From positions 5,394,001-5,458,000 of the forward strand of contig NZ_JANADP010000001.1 in the NCBI RefSeq assembly GCF_024199945.1: a stretch of 64,000 nucleotides of DNA, in the 5' to 3' direction. Positions within the stretch are counted from its first letter, which is position 1. Each line of letters opens with the position of its first letter. Below are positions 54,658-62,800 of the stretch, piece after piece. A model generated the notes under the pieces. The model was not told the DNA's origin. It did no database searches and saw only the letters and a list, made by a program, of their open reading frames with translations. Origin of the DNA: Bradyrhizobium sp. CCGUVB4N. Lineage in GTDB: Bacteria; Pseudomonadota; Alphaproteobacteria; Rhizobiales; Xanthobacteraceae. Both the position numbers and the translations under genes were made by a program.

Positions 54658-55482
54658 ATGTCCACCCAGGCCGCCCGCGCCCCCTCCCCGCAACCGCCAA
54701 TTCTGCTGCGCGAAATGGTCGGCCCCATCGCGGTGCTGACCCTCAACCGGCCGGCCGCGCGCAACAGCCTGTCGCGCGCGATGATCGCAAGCCTGCATTC
54801 CGCGCTCGATGACATCCGCAACGACAAGTCCATCCGCGGCGTCGTGCTCGCGGCCAACGGTCCCGCCTTCTCGGCCGGTCACGACCTGAAGGAGCTGACC
54901 ACGCGCCGCACCGACCCCGATCGCGGCCGCGCCTTCTTCGCCGAGACCATGAATGCCTGCAGCGCGGTGATGCAGGCGATCGTGCACCTGCCGAAGCCGG
55001 TGGTCGCTTCCGTCCAGGGCATCGCGACCGCGGCCGGCTGCCAGCTCGTGGCGAGCTGCGACCTTGCGATCGCCTCGGACGCGGCGAGCTTCGCCACCCC
55101 CGGCATCGACATCGGCCTGTTCTGCTCGACGCCGATGGTGGCGTTGTCGCGCAACGTGCCGCGCAAGCAGGCAATGGAGATGCTGCTCACCGGCGAGCCG
55201 GTCCCGGCTGTGCGGGCCCGCGAGATCGGCCTCGTCAATCGCGTGGTCGCAGCCGGTACCGAGCGTGACGCCGCGATCGCGCTGGCGCAACAGGTCGCGC
55301 TGAAGTCGGCCTACACCGTCAAGCTCGGCAAGGAGGCGTTCTACCGCCAGGCCGAGATGAGCCTTGCGGATGCCTATCGCTATGCGGCAGAGGTGATGAC
55401 CGAGAACATGATGGCCCGCGACGCCGAGGAAGGCATCGGCGCCTTCATCGAGAAGCGCACGCCGTCATGGCGGGATGAGTGA
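54658..55482 (+). CDS. enoyl-CoA hydratase/isomerase family protein (ECHDC3-like)
   Basis: 274 residues from the ATG at 54658 with CCGGAAA upstream. The crotonase oxyanion region is AGHDLKEL near 78 and VQGIATAAGCQLVASCDLAI near 120. In active hydratases the two catalytic glutamates would be in GGGCEL and QPEILLG; here these positions read AAGCQL (Gln) and TPGIDIG (Gly). This matches the ECHDC3-type branch, whose activity is uncertain. It overlaps the next gene by 8 bases and probably forms an operon with it. Confidence 0.88.
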   Translation: MSTQAARAPSPQPPILLREMVGPIAVLTLNRPAARNSLSRAMIASLHSALDDIRNDKSIRGVVLAANGPAFSAGHDLKELTTRRTDPDRGRAFFAETMNACSAVMQAIVHLPKPVVASVQGIATAAGCQLVASCDLAIASDAASFATPGIDIGLFCSTPMVALSRNVPRKQAMEMLLTGEPVPAVRAREIGLVNRVVAAGTERDAAIALAQQVALKSAYTVKLGKEAFYRQAEMSLADAYRYAAEVMTENMMARDAEEGIGAFIEKRTPSWRDE

Positions 55483-56086
55483 CAACAAGAAAAGACGCCA
55501 GATGAACCACGACGCCTATCCCGACAATTACATCCGCAGCATCCTCAACAGCGTGAAGTCGATCGCGATGGTCGGCGCCTCGCCGGTCAATGTGCGGCCG
55601 AGCTATTTCGCGTTCAAATATCTGGCGCAGCGTGGCTACGACATGATCCCGGTCAATCCCGGTCATGTCGGCAAGGAGCTGCTAGGAAAGCCCTTCGTCG
55701 CCTCGCTCCGCGACATCGGACGTCCCATCGACATGATCGACATCTTCCGCAATTCCAGCCACATCATGCCCGTCGTCGACGAAGCCCTCACGCTCGATCC
55801 GCTGCCGAAAGTGATCTGGATGCAGCTTGGCGCGCGTGACGATGCAGCGGCGGAAAAGGCCGAGGCCGCGGGCATCAAGGTCGTGATGAACCGCTGCCCC
55901 AAGATCGAATATGGCCGGCTGTCGTCCGAGATTTCCTGGATGGGCGTCAATTCGCGCACGCTCAGCTCCAAACGCCCGCCGGCGCCGACGCAGGGCATGC
56001 GTCTATCCCTCAATCGGATGAGTGTCGGCGGTGGCGACACCGCAGCCTCCGATCGCGCCGCGAAGAACAAGACCGAACAAAGCTGA
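55475..56086 (+). CDS. CoA-binding domain protein (YccU-like)
   Basis: 203 residues from the ATG at 55475, overlapping the crotonase stop; MNHDAYPDNYIRSILNSVKS at 55502 is the alternative start and matches the family N-terminus better. The Rossmann-like CoA-binding fold is SIAMVGASPVNVRPSYFAFK and DMIPVNPGHVGKELLGKPF, with the later IWMQLGARDDAAAEKAEAAG. The C-terminal 40 residues are polar (RAAKNKTEQS). Its exact function is unknown; the family may be redox- or CoA-sensing. Confidence 0.88.
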   Translation: MSDNKKRRQMNHDAYPDNYIRSILNSVKSIAMVGASPVNVRPSYFAFKYLAQRGYDMIPVNPGHVGKELLGKPFVASLRDIGRPIDMIDIFRNSSHIMPVVDEALTLDPLPKVIWMQLGARDDAAAEKAEAAGIKVVMNRCPKIEYGRLSSEISWMGVNSRTLSSKRPPAPTQGMRLSLNRMSVGGGDTAASDRAAKNKTEQS

Positions 56087-56126
56087 CGCAATACATTTCC
56101 ATTGCACGAACGTGACAATGCGTAGC

Positions 56127-56161
56127 GCCGTCGTGTGAAGCGGCAGCTTGACGGCAGCCGC
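56127..56161 (+). promoter_or_regulatory. possible H-type pseudoknot in the metY leader
   Basis: GCCGTC (56127-56132), GCGGC (56140-56144), GACGGC (56150-56155) and GCCGC (56157-56161) can pair as two interleaved stems, the topology of the SAM-II riboswitch class found upstream of methionine genes in alphaproteobacteria. The conserved SAM-II loop sequences are not present, so this is only a structural suggestion; the short GC stems could be chance. It ends 52 bases before the metY start. Confidence 0.3.
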
Positions 56162-56213
56162 GACGCCGATCAGCATGCCGCGCGATTTCAGACCACAAGA
56201 ACAGGACGCCCCA

Positions 56214-57491
56214 ATGAGCGATCGCCTTCCGGGATTTTCGACCCTCGCCGTGCATGCCGGTGCACAGCCCGATCCGACCACCGGTGCGCGCGCGACTCCG
56301 ATCTATCAGACGACGTCGTTCGTCTTCAACGATGCCGACCACGCCGCCTCGCTGTTCGGCCTGCAGGCATTCGGCAACATCTATACCCGCATCGGAAATC
56401 CCACCAACGCGGTACTGGAAGAGCGCGTGGCCGCGCTCGAGGGCGGCACTGCCGCGCTTGCCGTGGCCTCGGGGCATGCCGCACAGGTCGTGGTGCTGCA
56501 GCAATTGCTCCAGCCCGGCGACGAATTCATCGCCGCGCGAAAACTCTATGGCGGCTCGATCAACCAGTTCGCGCATGCGTTCAAGAGTTTTGGCTGGAAC
56601 GTGGTGTGGGCCGATCCCGATGACATCGCCAGCTTCGAGCGCGCGGTGACGCCGCGCACGAAGGCGATCTTCATCGAGTCCATCGCCAATCCCGCCGGCA
56701 GCATCACCGATATCGAAGCGATCTCGACGGTGGCGCGCAAGGCCGGCGTGCCCTTGATCGTCGACAACACACTGGCTTCGCCCTACCTGATCCGCCCGAT
56801 CGACCACGGCGCCGACATCGTCGTGCACTCACTGACGAAGTTTCTGGGCGGCCACGGCAATTCGCTCGGCGGCATCATCGTCGATGCCGGCACGTTCGAT
56901 TGGTCGACCGGCGGCAAATATCCGATGCTGTCGGAGCCGCGGCCGGAATATCACGGCATCCGTCTCCAGGAGACGTTTGGCAATTTCGCCTTCGCCATCG
57001 CCTGCCGCGTTCTGGGCCTGCGCGACCTCGGGCCTGCGCTGTCGCCGTTCAATGCCTTCATGATCCTCACCGGCATCGAGACGCTGCCGCTGCGCATGCA
57101 GAAGCACTGCGACAACGCCAAGGCGGTCGCCGAATTCCTCGCCGGCCACCCGGCGGTGTCCTCTGTGAACTATGCCGGTCTTGCCAGCGACAAGTACAAC
57201 CAGCTCGCGCGCAAATATGCGCCGAAGGGCGCAGGCGCCGTGTTCACCTTCAGCCTGAAGGGCGGCTACGACGCCGGCGTCAGCCTGGTGTCGAAGCTGC
57301 AGCTGTTCTCGCATCTGGCCAATGTCGGCGACACCCGCTCGCTGGTCATCCACCCGGCCTCGACCACGCACAGCCAGCTCGACGACGCCGCCAAGGTCAA
57401 GTCCGGCGCCGGCCCGGACGTGGTCCGGCTCTCGATCGGCATCGAGGACAAGGAAGATCTGATCGCAGACCTGGAGCAGGCGCTGGCGTAG
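56214..57491 (+). CDS. metY: O-acetylhomoserine aminocarboxypropyltransferase (O-acetylhomoserine sulfhydrylase)
   Basis: 425 residues from the ATG at 56214 (MSDRLPGFSTLAVHAGAQPD) with ACAGGA upstream. It is a PLP-dependent Cys/Met metabolism enzyme; the Schiff-base lysine is in VVHSLTKFLGGHGNSLGG near residue 205. YTRIGNPTNAVLEERVAALE near 57 and PASTTHSQL near 378 are family signatures. It converts O-acetylhomoserine and sulfide to homocysteine. The length (about 425 instead of about 390) favours MetY over MetB/MetZ. Confidence 0.92.
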   Translation: MSDRLPGFSTLAVHAGAQPDPTTGARATPIYQTTSFVFNDADHAASLFGLQAFGNIYTRIGNPTNAVLEERVAALEGGTAALAVASGHAAQVVVLQQLLQPGDEFIAARKLYGGSINQFAHAFKSFGWNVVWADPDDIASFERAVTPRTKAIFIESIANPAGSITDIEAISTVARKAGVPLIVDNTLASPYLIRPIDHGADIVVHSLTKFLGGHGNSLGGIIVDAGTFDWSTGGKYPMLSEPRPEYHGIRLQETFGNFAFAIACRVLGLRDLGPALSPFNAFMILTGIETLPLRMQKHCDNAKAVAEFLAGHPAVSSVNYAGLASDKYNQLARKYAPKGAGAVFTFSLKGGYDAGVSLVSKLQLFSHLANVGDTRSLVIHPASTTHSQLDDAAKVKSGAGPDVVRLSIGIEDKEDLIADLEQALA

Positions 57492-57628
57492 CCAGCTCCA
57501 AACCATCCATCCGCACCGGGATCTGGCGCTGGCCTTGGCGAAGGCTCCGCGCCAGCTTCCGCCGCTATCGTCGTTCAACGCGCCTCGGACTCACCGAGCG
57601 TCATGATCGCGACTGCACAAGGATGGCC

Positions 57629-58381
57629 ATGAATATCGCCGTGCCGGACATCGGAACGCTTTTCCCAATTCCCTCGCAAACAAGCGCTCACGATAAAAGG
57701 TTCTTGTTGCAGACCATCGCTCTCGCCAAGAGAGTTTTGGGGTCGTTTTCTTACGTCGAGATCGGCTCCTATCTCGGCGGCAGCCTGACCCCGTTTCTGC
57801 TGGATCCCACCTGCAAGGCGGTGCTTTCAATTGATGAACGCGGGCGGCAACAGCCGGACGAGAGGGGCGCCAAATACGACTATTCCGGTATCACGCACCA
57901 GACCATGATCGACAATCTGGTGTCTCGTGGCGTTCCGACGTCCAAGCTGACGACGTTCGACGGCTCGGTCGATTCGGTCCAGGGGGCGGAACACAGCTTC
58001 GATATCGCCTTCATCGACGGCGAGCACACCGACATCGCCTGCTTCAGGGACTTCCTGTGGACGCTTCCACTGGTGAAGAGCGACGCCATCGTGCTGTTTC
58101 ACGACAGCACGCTGGTCTACAAGGCGCTCCGCATGATCGGCCTGTACATGAAGAAGTCGGGACAGAAGCATGTGTTCGCGAAGAACAATGACTCCGACGT
58201 CACGGCCCTCTTCCTCGGAAAATTCGCCGAGATCGATTTCGCCAGAGAGTTCGGTCAAGCCGCGAACTGGGATGAGTTTTTCGACAAGTCGGAAACAGAG
58301 GTCATCCAGCACGTTCTGAAGAACAGGGTGAGCATTCAATTCGACGCGGTCGTCACCCCCGTCAGGACGTTCCCTGCCTGA
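57629..58381 (+). CDS. class I SAM-dependent methyltransferase, CmcI-like
   Basis: 250 residues from the ATG at 57629, which has AAGGA seven bases ahead; an ATG 6 bases earlier is the alternative. The SAM loop reads FSYVEIGSYLGGSLTPFL near residue 35 and the acidic motif VLSIDERG near 67; AFIDGEHTDIACFRDF near 125 and VLFHDSTLVYKAL near 155 are typical of methyltransferase type 24 proteins related to CmcI. The substrate is unknown. It is 137 bases after metY. Base composition is slightly lower in GC than the flanks. Confidence 0.82.
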   Translation: MNIAVPDIGTLFPIPSQTSAHDKRFLLQTIALAKRVLGSFSYVEIGSYLGGSLTPFLLDPTCKAVLSIDERGRQQPDERGAKYDYSGITHQTMIDNLVSRGVPTSKLTTFDGSVDSVQGAEHSFDIAFIDGEHTDIACFRDFLWTLPLVKSDAIVLFHDSTLVYKALRMIGLYMKKSGQKHVFAKNNDSDVTALFLGKFAEIDFAREFGQAANWDEFFDKSETEVIQHVLKNRVSIQFDAVVTPVRTFPA

Positions 58382-58419
58382 TCAGGGAGTGCGTGAAAGC
58401 GCGCCCCTGAATGGTCGGC

Positions 58420-58439
58420 GGTTAACAGTCATTAACCAT
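58420..58439. promoter_or_regulatory. palindrome GGTTAA-N6-TTAACC, CtrA-like
   Basis: GGTTAA (58420-58425) and TTAACC (58432-58437) flank CAGTCA, and TTAACCAT is a CtrA half-site. The full CtrA consensus has seven bases between TTAA boxes and here there are six, so the match is incomplete. It is about 50 bases upstream of the following small gene. Confidence 0.35.
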
Positions 58440-58489
58440 ATCTGTCGCATAGATCGTCTTTGGATCGCCCTGTTGATTCGGAGCCGACA

Positions 58490-58834
58490 ATGCTGCGCTG
58501 GATGGTGCCTGCCCTGGCAGTGATGCTGACGGTTTCAGCCGCTGTTGCCGCCGACCTGCCTGCCAATCCGAAGCGGCGGGCCGTCGCTCCGCCGCAGGAG
58601 CCGCCAAAGGTCTATGTCGAGACCGATCCGGATGCACTGATATCGCCGGCCTACGGCATCGGCAGCTACATCCGCAACCTGCCGGGCACGCCGTTGCTGC
58701 CGGGCTCGCATACACTGCCGGGCTACTACGGCCGCCCCTGGGACTACGACTATCAGGGCGCCTATTACGGCGGGAAGCAGGTCGATTATTTTTGGCGCCT
58801 GCCCTATTCGTGCGGCATCTACGGTTATTGCTGA
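58490..58834 (+). CDS. secreted Tyr/Pro-rich small protein
   Basis: 114 residues from the ATG at 58490 with GGAG ten bases ahead. A signal peptide (LRWMVPALAVMLTVSAAVA) is followed by a mature chain rich in Pro, Tyr and Gly (LPGYYGRPWDYDYQGAYYGG), ending YSCGIYGYC. Similar proteins are common in Bradyrhizobium and may be surface or periplasmic structural proteins; function unknown. Confidence 0.8.
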   Translation: MLRWMVPALAVMLTVSAAVAADLPANPKRRAVAPPQEPPKVYVETDPDALISPAYGIGSYIRNLPGTPLLPGSHTLPGYYGRPWDYDYQGAYYGGKQVDYFWRLPYSCGIYGYC

Positions 58835-58836
58835 TC

Positions 58837-58869
58837 ATCAGCCGGGCTGATGGCAATCAGCCGGGCTGA
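58837..58869. terminator. two copies of the palindrome ATCAGCCGGGCTGAT between convergent genes
   Basis: The 15-base palindrome at 58837-58851 recurs at 58856-58869; the second covers the ctaA stop. Together they could form a stem between the ends of the two genes. No U-run is present, so termination is only a guess. Confidence 0.35.
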
Positions 58870-59939
58870 CCGACCGGAATGACGCGCGACTGCACCTCGG
58901 CCGATTGCTTCGAAGCGAGCCGTTCCGCCTGCATCACCGCAAGCGTGAGCACCACGATCGCGACCGCCTGATGCGAGAGCGCGAGATCGATCGGCACCTG
59001 GTTGAGCAGCGTGAGGATGCCGAGCACCGCCTGCACGCTCACGGCCGCGAACAGCCAGAGCGCACCGCTCGCCGCCGAGCCCGCGCGGGAACGCACCGCG
59101 TCAAACGCATGCAGCGCCGCCAGCGTGAACAACAGGTAAGCCGTCATGCGGTGCTCGAACTGCACCGTCAGCACATTGTCGAACATGTTGCGCCACCAGG
59201 GCGTCTCGAACCACAGCCGTTCCCCAGACGGAATGAAGGCGCCGTCGATCTGCGGCCAGGTGTTGTAGGCGCGTCCGGCGCGCAGGCCGGCGACCAGCGC
59301 ACCGAAATAGATCTGGATGAAGGTCACGATCACCAGTACCGCGCTCGTAAACCGCAGCCGCATGGAAACAGCAATCTGCGGCCGATCGGCGAGCCGCCGC
59401 ACCGTCCAGACGATGCCGGCAAAGATCAGCAGCGCCAGCACCAGATGCGTCGCCAGCCGATATTGCGACACCTCGACCCGCTCGGACAGCCCTGACGCCA
59501 CCATCCACCAGCCGACGGCGCCCTGGAGACCGCCCAGCGCGAACAGCAGCCACAGCCGCCGCTTCAACTCGCCGGGCAGACCGCCGCGCCACAGGAAGAA
59601 CAGGAACGGCAGCAGATAGGCGACGCCGATGAAGCGGCCGAGCAGCCGGTGGCTCCATTCCCACCAGAAGATCTGCTTGAACTCGGACAGCGACATCCCG
59701 GCATTGAGTTCGCGATATTGCGGGATCTTCTTGTAGGCCTCGAAGGCGTCGGTCCATTGCGCCTCCGACAGCGGCGGAACGCTGCCGGTGACGGGCTTCC
59801 ACTCGACGATCGAGAGACCGGATTCCGTCAGCCGCGTCGCGCCGCCGACCAGCACCATCAGCGCGATCAGGGCGGCCACGGAGACCAGCCACCAGCGCAC
59901 GGCGCGATGCGGGTTGGGCGGGGCGGAAATCGTCGTCAT
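58857..59939 (-). CDS. ctaA: heme A synthase
   Basis: 360 residues from the ATG at 59939 (MTTISAPPNPHRAVRWWLVS); TTG at 59957 is an alternative. Eight helices and conserved histidines are present: EWSHRLLGRFIGVAYL, ATHLVLALLIFAGI, VQFEHRMTAYLLF and LSHQAVAIVVL, the axial ligands of the two hemes. It oxidises the methyl of heme O to make heme A for cytochrome aa3 oxidase. It is the type 2, mitochondrial Cox15-like enzyme. It is divergent from the DUF2842 gene. Confidence 0.95.
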   Translation of the reverse strand: MTTISAPPNPHRAVRWWLVSVAALIALMVLVGGATRLTESGLSIVEWKPVTGSVPPLSEAQWTDAFEAYKKIPQYRELNAGMSLSEFKQIFWWEWSHRLLGRFIGVAYLLPFLFFLWRGGLPGELKRRLWLLFALGGLQGAVGWWMVASGLSERVEVSQYRLATHLVLALLIFAGIVWTVRRLADRPQIAVSMRLRFTSAVLVIVTFIQIYFGALVAGLRAGRAYNTWPQIDGAFIPSGERLWFETPWWRNMFDNVLTVQFEHRMTAYLLFTLAALHAFDAVRSRAGSAASGALWLFAAVSVQAVLGILTLLNQVPIDLALSHQAVAIVVLTLAVMQAERLASKQSAEVQSRVIPVGQPG

Positions 59940-60035
59940 TTCAGGGGTTAAAACCAAAGCTTGAACCGGACTGCGTGCCCCTTATAGTCCCCCGCTCCCG
60001 CAGCGCAAGTTACGCGAAAGCCGCAAGTCTCCGCC

Positions 60036-60257
60036 ATGACGATCCGTACCCGCAAGTTCCTCGGCGCCATCCTGCTCCTGGTGCTGGCCACGGTCTGGGC
60101 CCTGCTCGGCATGGCCGCGGCGCAGATGCCGTGGATCGCCGAGTCCGGCTGGCGTCAGGCGATCTACTACGTGGTGGTCGGCATGGGCTGGGTGCTGCCG
60201 GCCATGCCGATCGTGAGCTGGATGCAGCGGCCGGACCGCGCCAAGACTAGCTCGTAA
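60036..60257 (+). CDS. DUF2842 small membrane protein
   Basis: 73 residues with two helices (LGAILLLVLATVWALLGMAA and YYVVVGMGWVLPAMPIVSWM), the DUF2842 layout found in alphaproteobacteria, where it often lies next to ctaA. Its function is unknown, but the neighbourhood suggests a link to cytochrome oxidase biogenesis. It overlaps the deacetylase gene by 11 bases at their 3' ends. Confidence 0.85.
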   Translation: MTIRTRKFLGAILLLVLATVWALLGMAAAQMPWIAESGWRQAIYYVVVGMGWVLPAMPIVSWMQRPDRAKTSS

Positions 60258-61290
60258 CGCTGCCCGTCGGTTTCACCGGCGCAAACGCAACGCCGGACAC
60301 CAGCGCGCGCATCATGCGCAACGAGCGCACCCGTCCGTCCCAGGAAATCCGCGGCAGTGCGCGCAGATTGGTGCGCCCTTCTGCGTCCACAATGCCGGGG
60401 ATGGTCGATACCGCGCTGGCAAAGCCGGCCTCCTCCGCCATCACGACGTGACTGCGCCGGAACGAGGCGCGGTCGCCGAACGGAAACGCCAGATGCCGGA
60501 TCTCGCGGCGGAACGACGCTTCGGCCACCGCCTTGCCCATCGTCATCTCACGCAACGCGGCAGCGTCCTTCATGTTGGCAAGAACGGGATAGTTCACGGT
60601 CGCACTGCCGATCGTGACATGCGGATCGGCAGCCAACTTGGCCAGATCCTCCCAATCCATCGACGCCTCGCGCGAGAGTGCAGCGAGATCGATCCGGTGG
60701 CGCGTGCAGAGATCGGCGATCGCGGCTGATAAATCCGCCGGCGCCAGCGAGCGCAACCAATTCTCGAGATGCGAAAACAGCGCCTGCTTGCCGGCACGAT
60801 CCGTGACGGTGAAGCGCTGCTCCTTGTCACCCATCATCAGATTGATGCGGCTCTCGCGCGCGATCACCTGCTCGAGCCCGAGCCACCACGCCTCGCCGAC
60901 GCCATCGGGAAAGGCGGTGGGAACATAGAGCGTGAACGGCACGGCGTGGCGCGCCAACACCGGATAGGCAAAGCTGATGAAGTCCTTCGGCACACCGTCG
61001 AAGGTGAGCGCCACGAAACGCCGCTTCTCCGGCAGCGTCACCGCGCGCCGGCAGACCTCGTCCATGCCGAGAAAATCATAATTCCAGCGCTTCAACGCGC
61101 GAATGGTGCGATCGAGAAATTGCGGCGTGATCTCGTTCCGGCGCAGCGGCTGGAACGCGCCGCTCCGCCGCGGTCGCACACGTTCGAAACGCAGGATTGC
61201 GCCTGCGCCACGGCTGCGCAGCAAGGGCTGCCCCGTGAACCAGGCCAGTTCGAGCCGCAACCGCCCCAGCCATCTGTCGTCGGATGCCAA
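60247..61290 (-). CDS. NodB-fold polysaccharide deacetylase homologue, metal site lost
   Basis: 347 residues. The NodB fold is recognisable from FVALTFDGVPKDF near residue 92, YPVLARHAVPFTLYVPTAFP and the late FPFGDRASFRRS. In active enzymes motif 1 is TFDD and motif 2 contains His-x3-His (H-S/T-x-x-H); here these are TFDG and IGSATVNYP, so the catalytic second Asp and both metal histidines are replaced. It probably no longer deacetylates sugars and may bind glycans or serve another role. It is next to an acyltransferase and a chain-length protein, an exopolysaccharide context. Confidence 0.85.
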   Translation of the reverse strand: MASDDRWLGRLRLELAWFTGQPLLRSRGAGAILRFERVRPRRSGAFQPLRRNEITPQFLDRTIRALKRWNYDFLGMDEVCRRAVTLPEKRRFVALTFDGVPKDFISFAYPVLARHAVPFTLYVPTAFPDGVGEAWWLGLEQVIARESRINLMMGDKEQRFTVTDRAGKQALFSHLENWLRSLAPADLSAAIADLCTRHRIDLAALSREASMDWEDLAKLAADPHVTIGSATVNYPVLANMKDAAALREMTMGKAVAEASFRREIRHLAFPFGDRASFRRSHVVMAEEAGFASAVSTIPGIVDAEGRTNLRALPRISWDGRVRSLRMMRALVSGVAFAPVKPTGSVTS

Positions 61291-61419
61291 TATCCCACCT
61301 TCGCGTTCGCCGGCGGCCTGTTCCCTCAGCTATAGTCATTACCCTTTGTTGACATTTATTTGCAAAGGTCGGCCACGGGCCGAAATACGTATTTTTCGTT
61401 TTCTCGACAGGTTTCGCGA

Positions 61420-62601
61420 ATGACCATGGCTGCGGCGATGCAAAGCCGGACGGCAGAATCGCCAGCGCGGTCGAAAGCGAGCCGTATCGCGCATGTCGAC
61501 CTCATCAGCGATATCGCAGAGATCGAGGCGGTCTGGCGCGCCCTCGAGGAGCCCGGTCATCTCTTCACGCCCTATCAGCGGTTCGATCTTTTGGGCTCAT
61601 GGGCACGATGGGTCGGGGAACGCGAAGGCGCCCGCCCCTTCGTCGTGATCGCTCGCGACGCCGAACAGGCACCGCTCGTGCTGCTTCCGCTCGCGCTGCG
61701 CCAGGCCCACGGTGTGCGCACGGCCTGCTTCATGGGCGGCAAGCACACGACCTTCAACATGGGGCTGTGGAACGCCGAGTTCGCTGCACAGGCAGTGACC
61801 GCCGATCTCGACGCGCTGTTCACGCCCTTGCACGATCAGGTCGACGTGCTCGCGCTGACACAGCAGCCGAAGCGCTGGCACGACCAGCAGAACCCGTTCG
61901 CACTGCTGCCGCAGCAAAGCGCGATCAATGGCTGCCCGCTGCTGGCGATGGAGCCGGGCGGCGCGCCCGCATCCCGCATCAGCAACTCCTTCCGCCGCCG
62001 GCTGAAGAGCAAGGAAAAGAAACTCCAGACGCTCGCCGGCTATCGCTACCACCTTGCCACGACGGACGCGGACGTCACGCGCCTGCTCGACTGGTTCTTT
62101 CGCGTCAAGCCGGTCCGGATGGCGGAGCAGAAGCTGCCGAACGTCTTCGCCGAGCCGGGCGTCGAACAGTTCATCCGCAGCGCCTGCCTCGCGCCGCGCG
62201 GCGAAGGCCGTGTCATCGACATCCACGCGCTCGAATGCGACGACGAGGTGATCGCGATCTTCGCCGGCGTCGCCGACGGCCAGCGCTTCTCGACGATGTT
62301 CAACACCTACACGATGTCGGAGCACGCGCGCTACAGCCCGGGCCTGATCCTGATGCGCTACATCATCGACCGCTACGCCGAGCGCGGCTATCGCTCGCTC
62401 GACCTCGGCATCGGCACGGACGAGTACAAGCGCATGTTCTGCAAGGACGACGAGGACATTTTTGACAGCTTCGTGCCCCTGACCTCGCGCGGCAAGCTCG
62501 CAGCCATGGCAATGTCTTCGCTCAACCACGGCAAGCGCCTGGTCAAGCAGAACCAGATGCTGTTCGACCTGGCACGACGGCTACGGCAGGCGTTCGGTTA
62601 G
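61420..62601 (+). CDS. BcsL/CelD-like GNAT-fold acyltransferase
   Basis: 393 residues from the ATG at 61420, with ACAGG nine bases ahead. It belongs to the group of double-GNAT proteins annotated as cellulose biosynthesis protein CelD/BcsL. The conserved N-terminal part is EIEAVWRALEEPGHLFTPYQ and the C-terminal part YRSLDLGIGTDEYKRMFCKD. These enzymes are thought to add acyl groups to polysaccharides or lipid carriers. It is divergent from the NodB-like gene and convergent with the chain-length protein. Confidence 0.86.
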   Translation: MTMAAAMQSRTAESPARSKASRIAHVDLISDIAEIEAVWRALEEPGHLFTPYQRFDLLGSWARWVGEREGARPFVVIARDAEQAPLVLLPLALRQAHGVRTACFMGGKHTTFNMGLWNAEFAAQAVTADLDALFTPLHDQVDVLALTQQPKRWHDQQNPFALLPQQSAINGCPLLAMEPGGAPASRISNSFRRRLKSKEKKLQTLAGYRYHLATTDADVTRLLDWFFRVKPVRMAEQKLPNVFAEPGVEQFIRSACLAPRGEGRVIDIHALECDDEVIAIFAGVADGQRFSTMFNTYTMSEHARYSPGLILMRYIIDRYAERGYRSLDLGIGTDEYKRMFCKDDEDIFDSFVPLTSRGKLAAMAMSSLNHGKRLVKQNQMLFDLARRLRQAFG

Positions 62602-62642
62602 CAGGCTCAAGCCTTCTTAGACTCTATCGACCTGCTGCCCTT

Positions 62643-62791
62643 TCCTTCTCCCCTTGTGGGAGAAGGTGGCGCGAAGCGCCGGATGTGGGGTATCTCTCCG
62701 CACGCACCAATGGCGAATGGGACTCGCGGAGAGAACCCCTCACCCGTCTCGCCGCTACCGCGGCGAGCCCCCCTCTCCCACAAGGGGAGGG
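62643..62791. repeat. palindromic intergenic repeat of the CTCCCCTTGTGGGAG type
   Basis: CCTTCTCCCCTTGTGGGAGA (62643) is inverted at the right end as CTCTCCCACAAGGGGAGGG (62773-62791). Between them lie the GGCGCGAAGCGCCGGATG and CCCCTCACCCGTCTCGCCGC modules that accompany this element in many Bradyrhizobium genomes. It separates two convergent genes. Confidence 0.75.
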
Positions 62792-62800
62792 TAAGAAACG

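Noticed and set aside
56088..56213. SAM-II riboswitch upstream of metY
   Set aside because: The conserved loop sequences (TGATTT after the first stem strand and GCTAAA near the end) are not found; only the pseudoknot topology resembles it.
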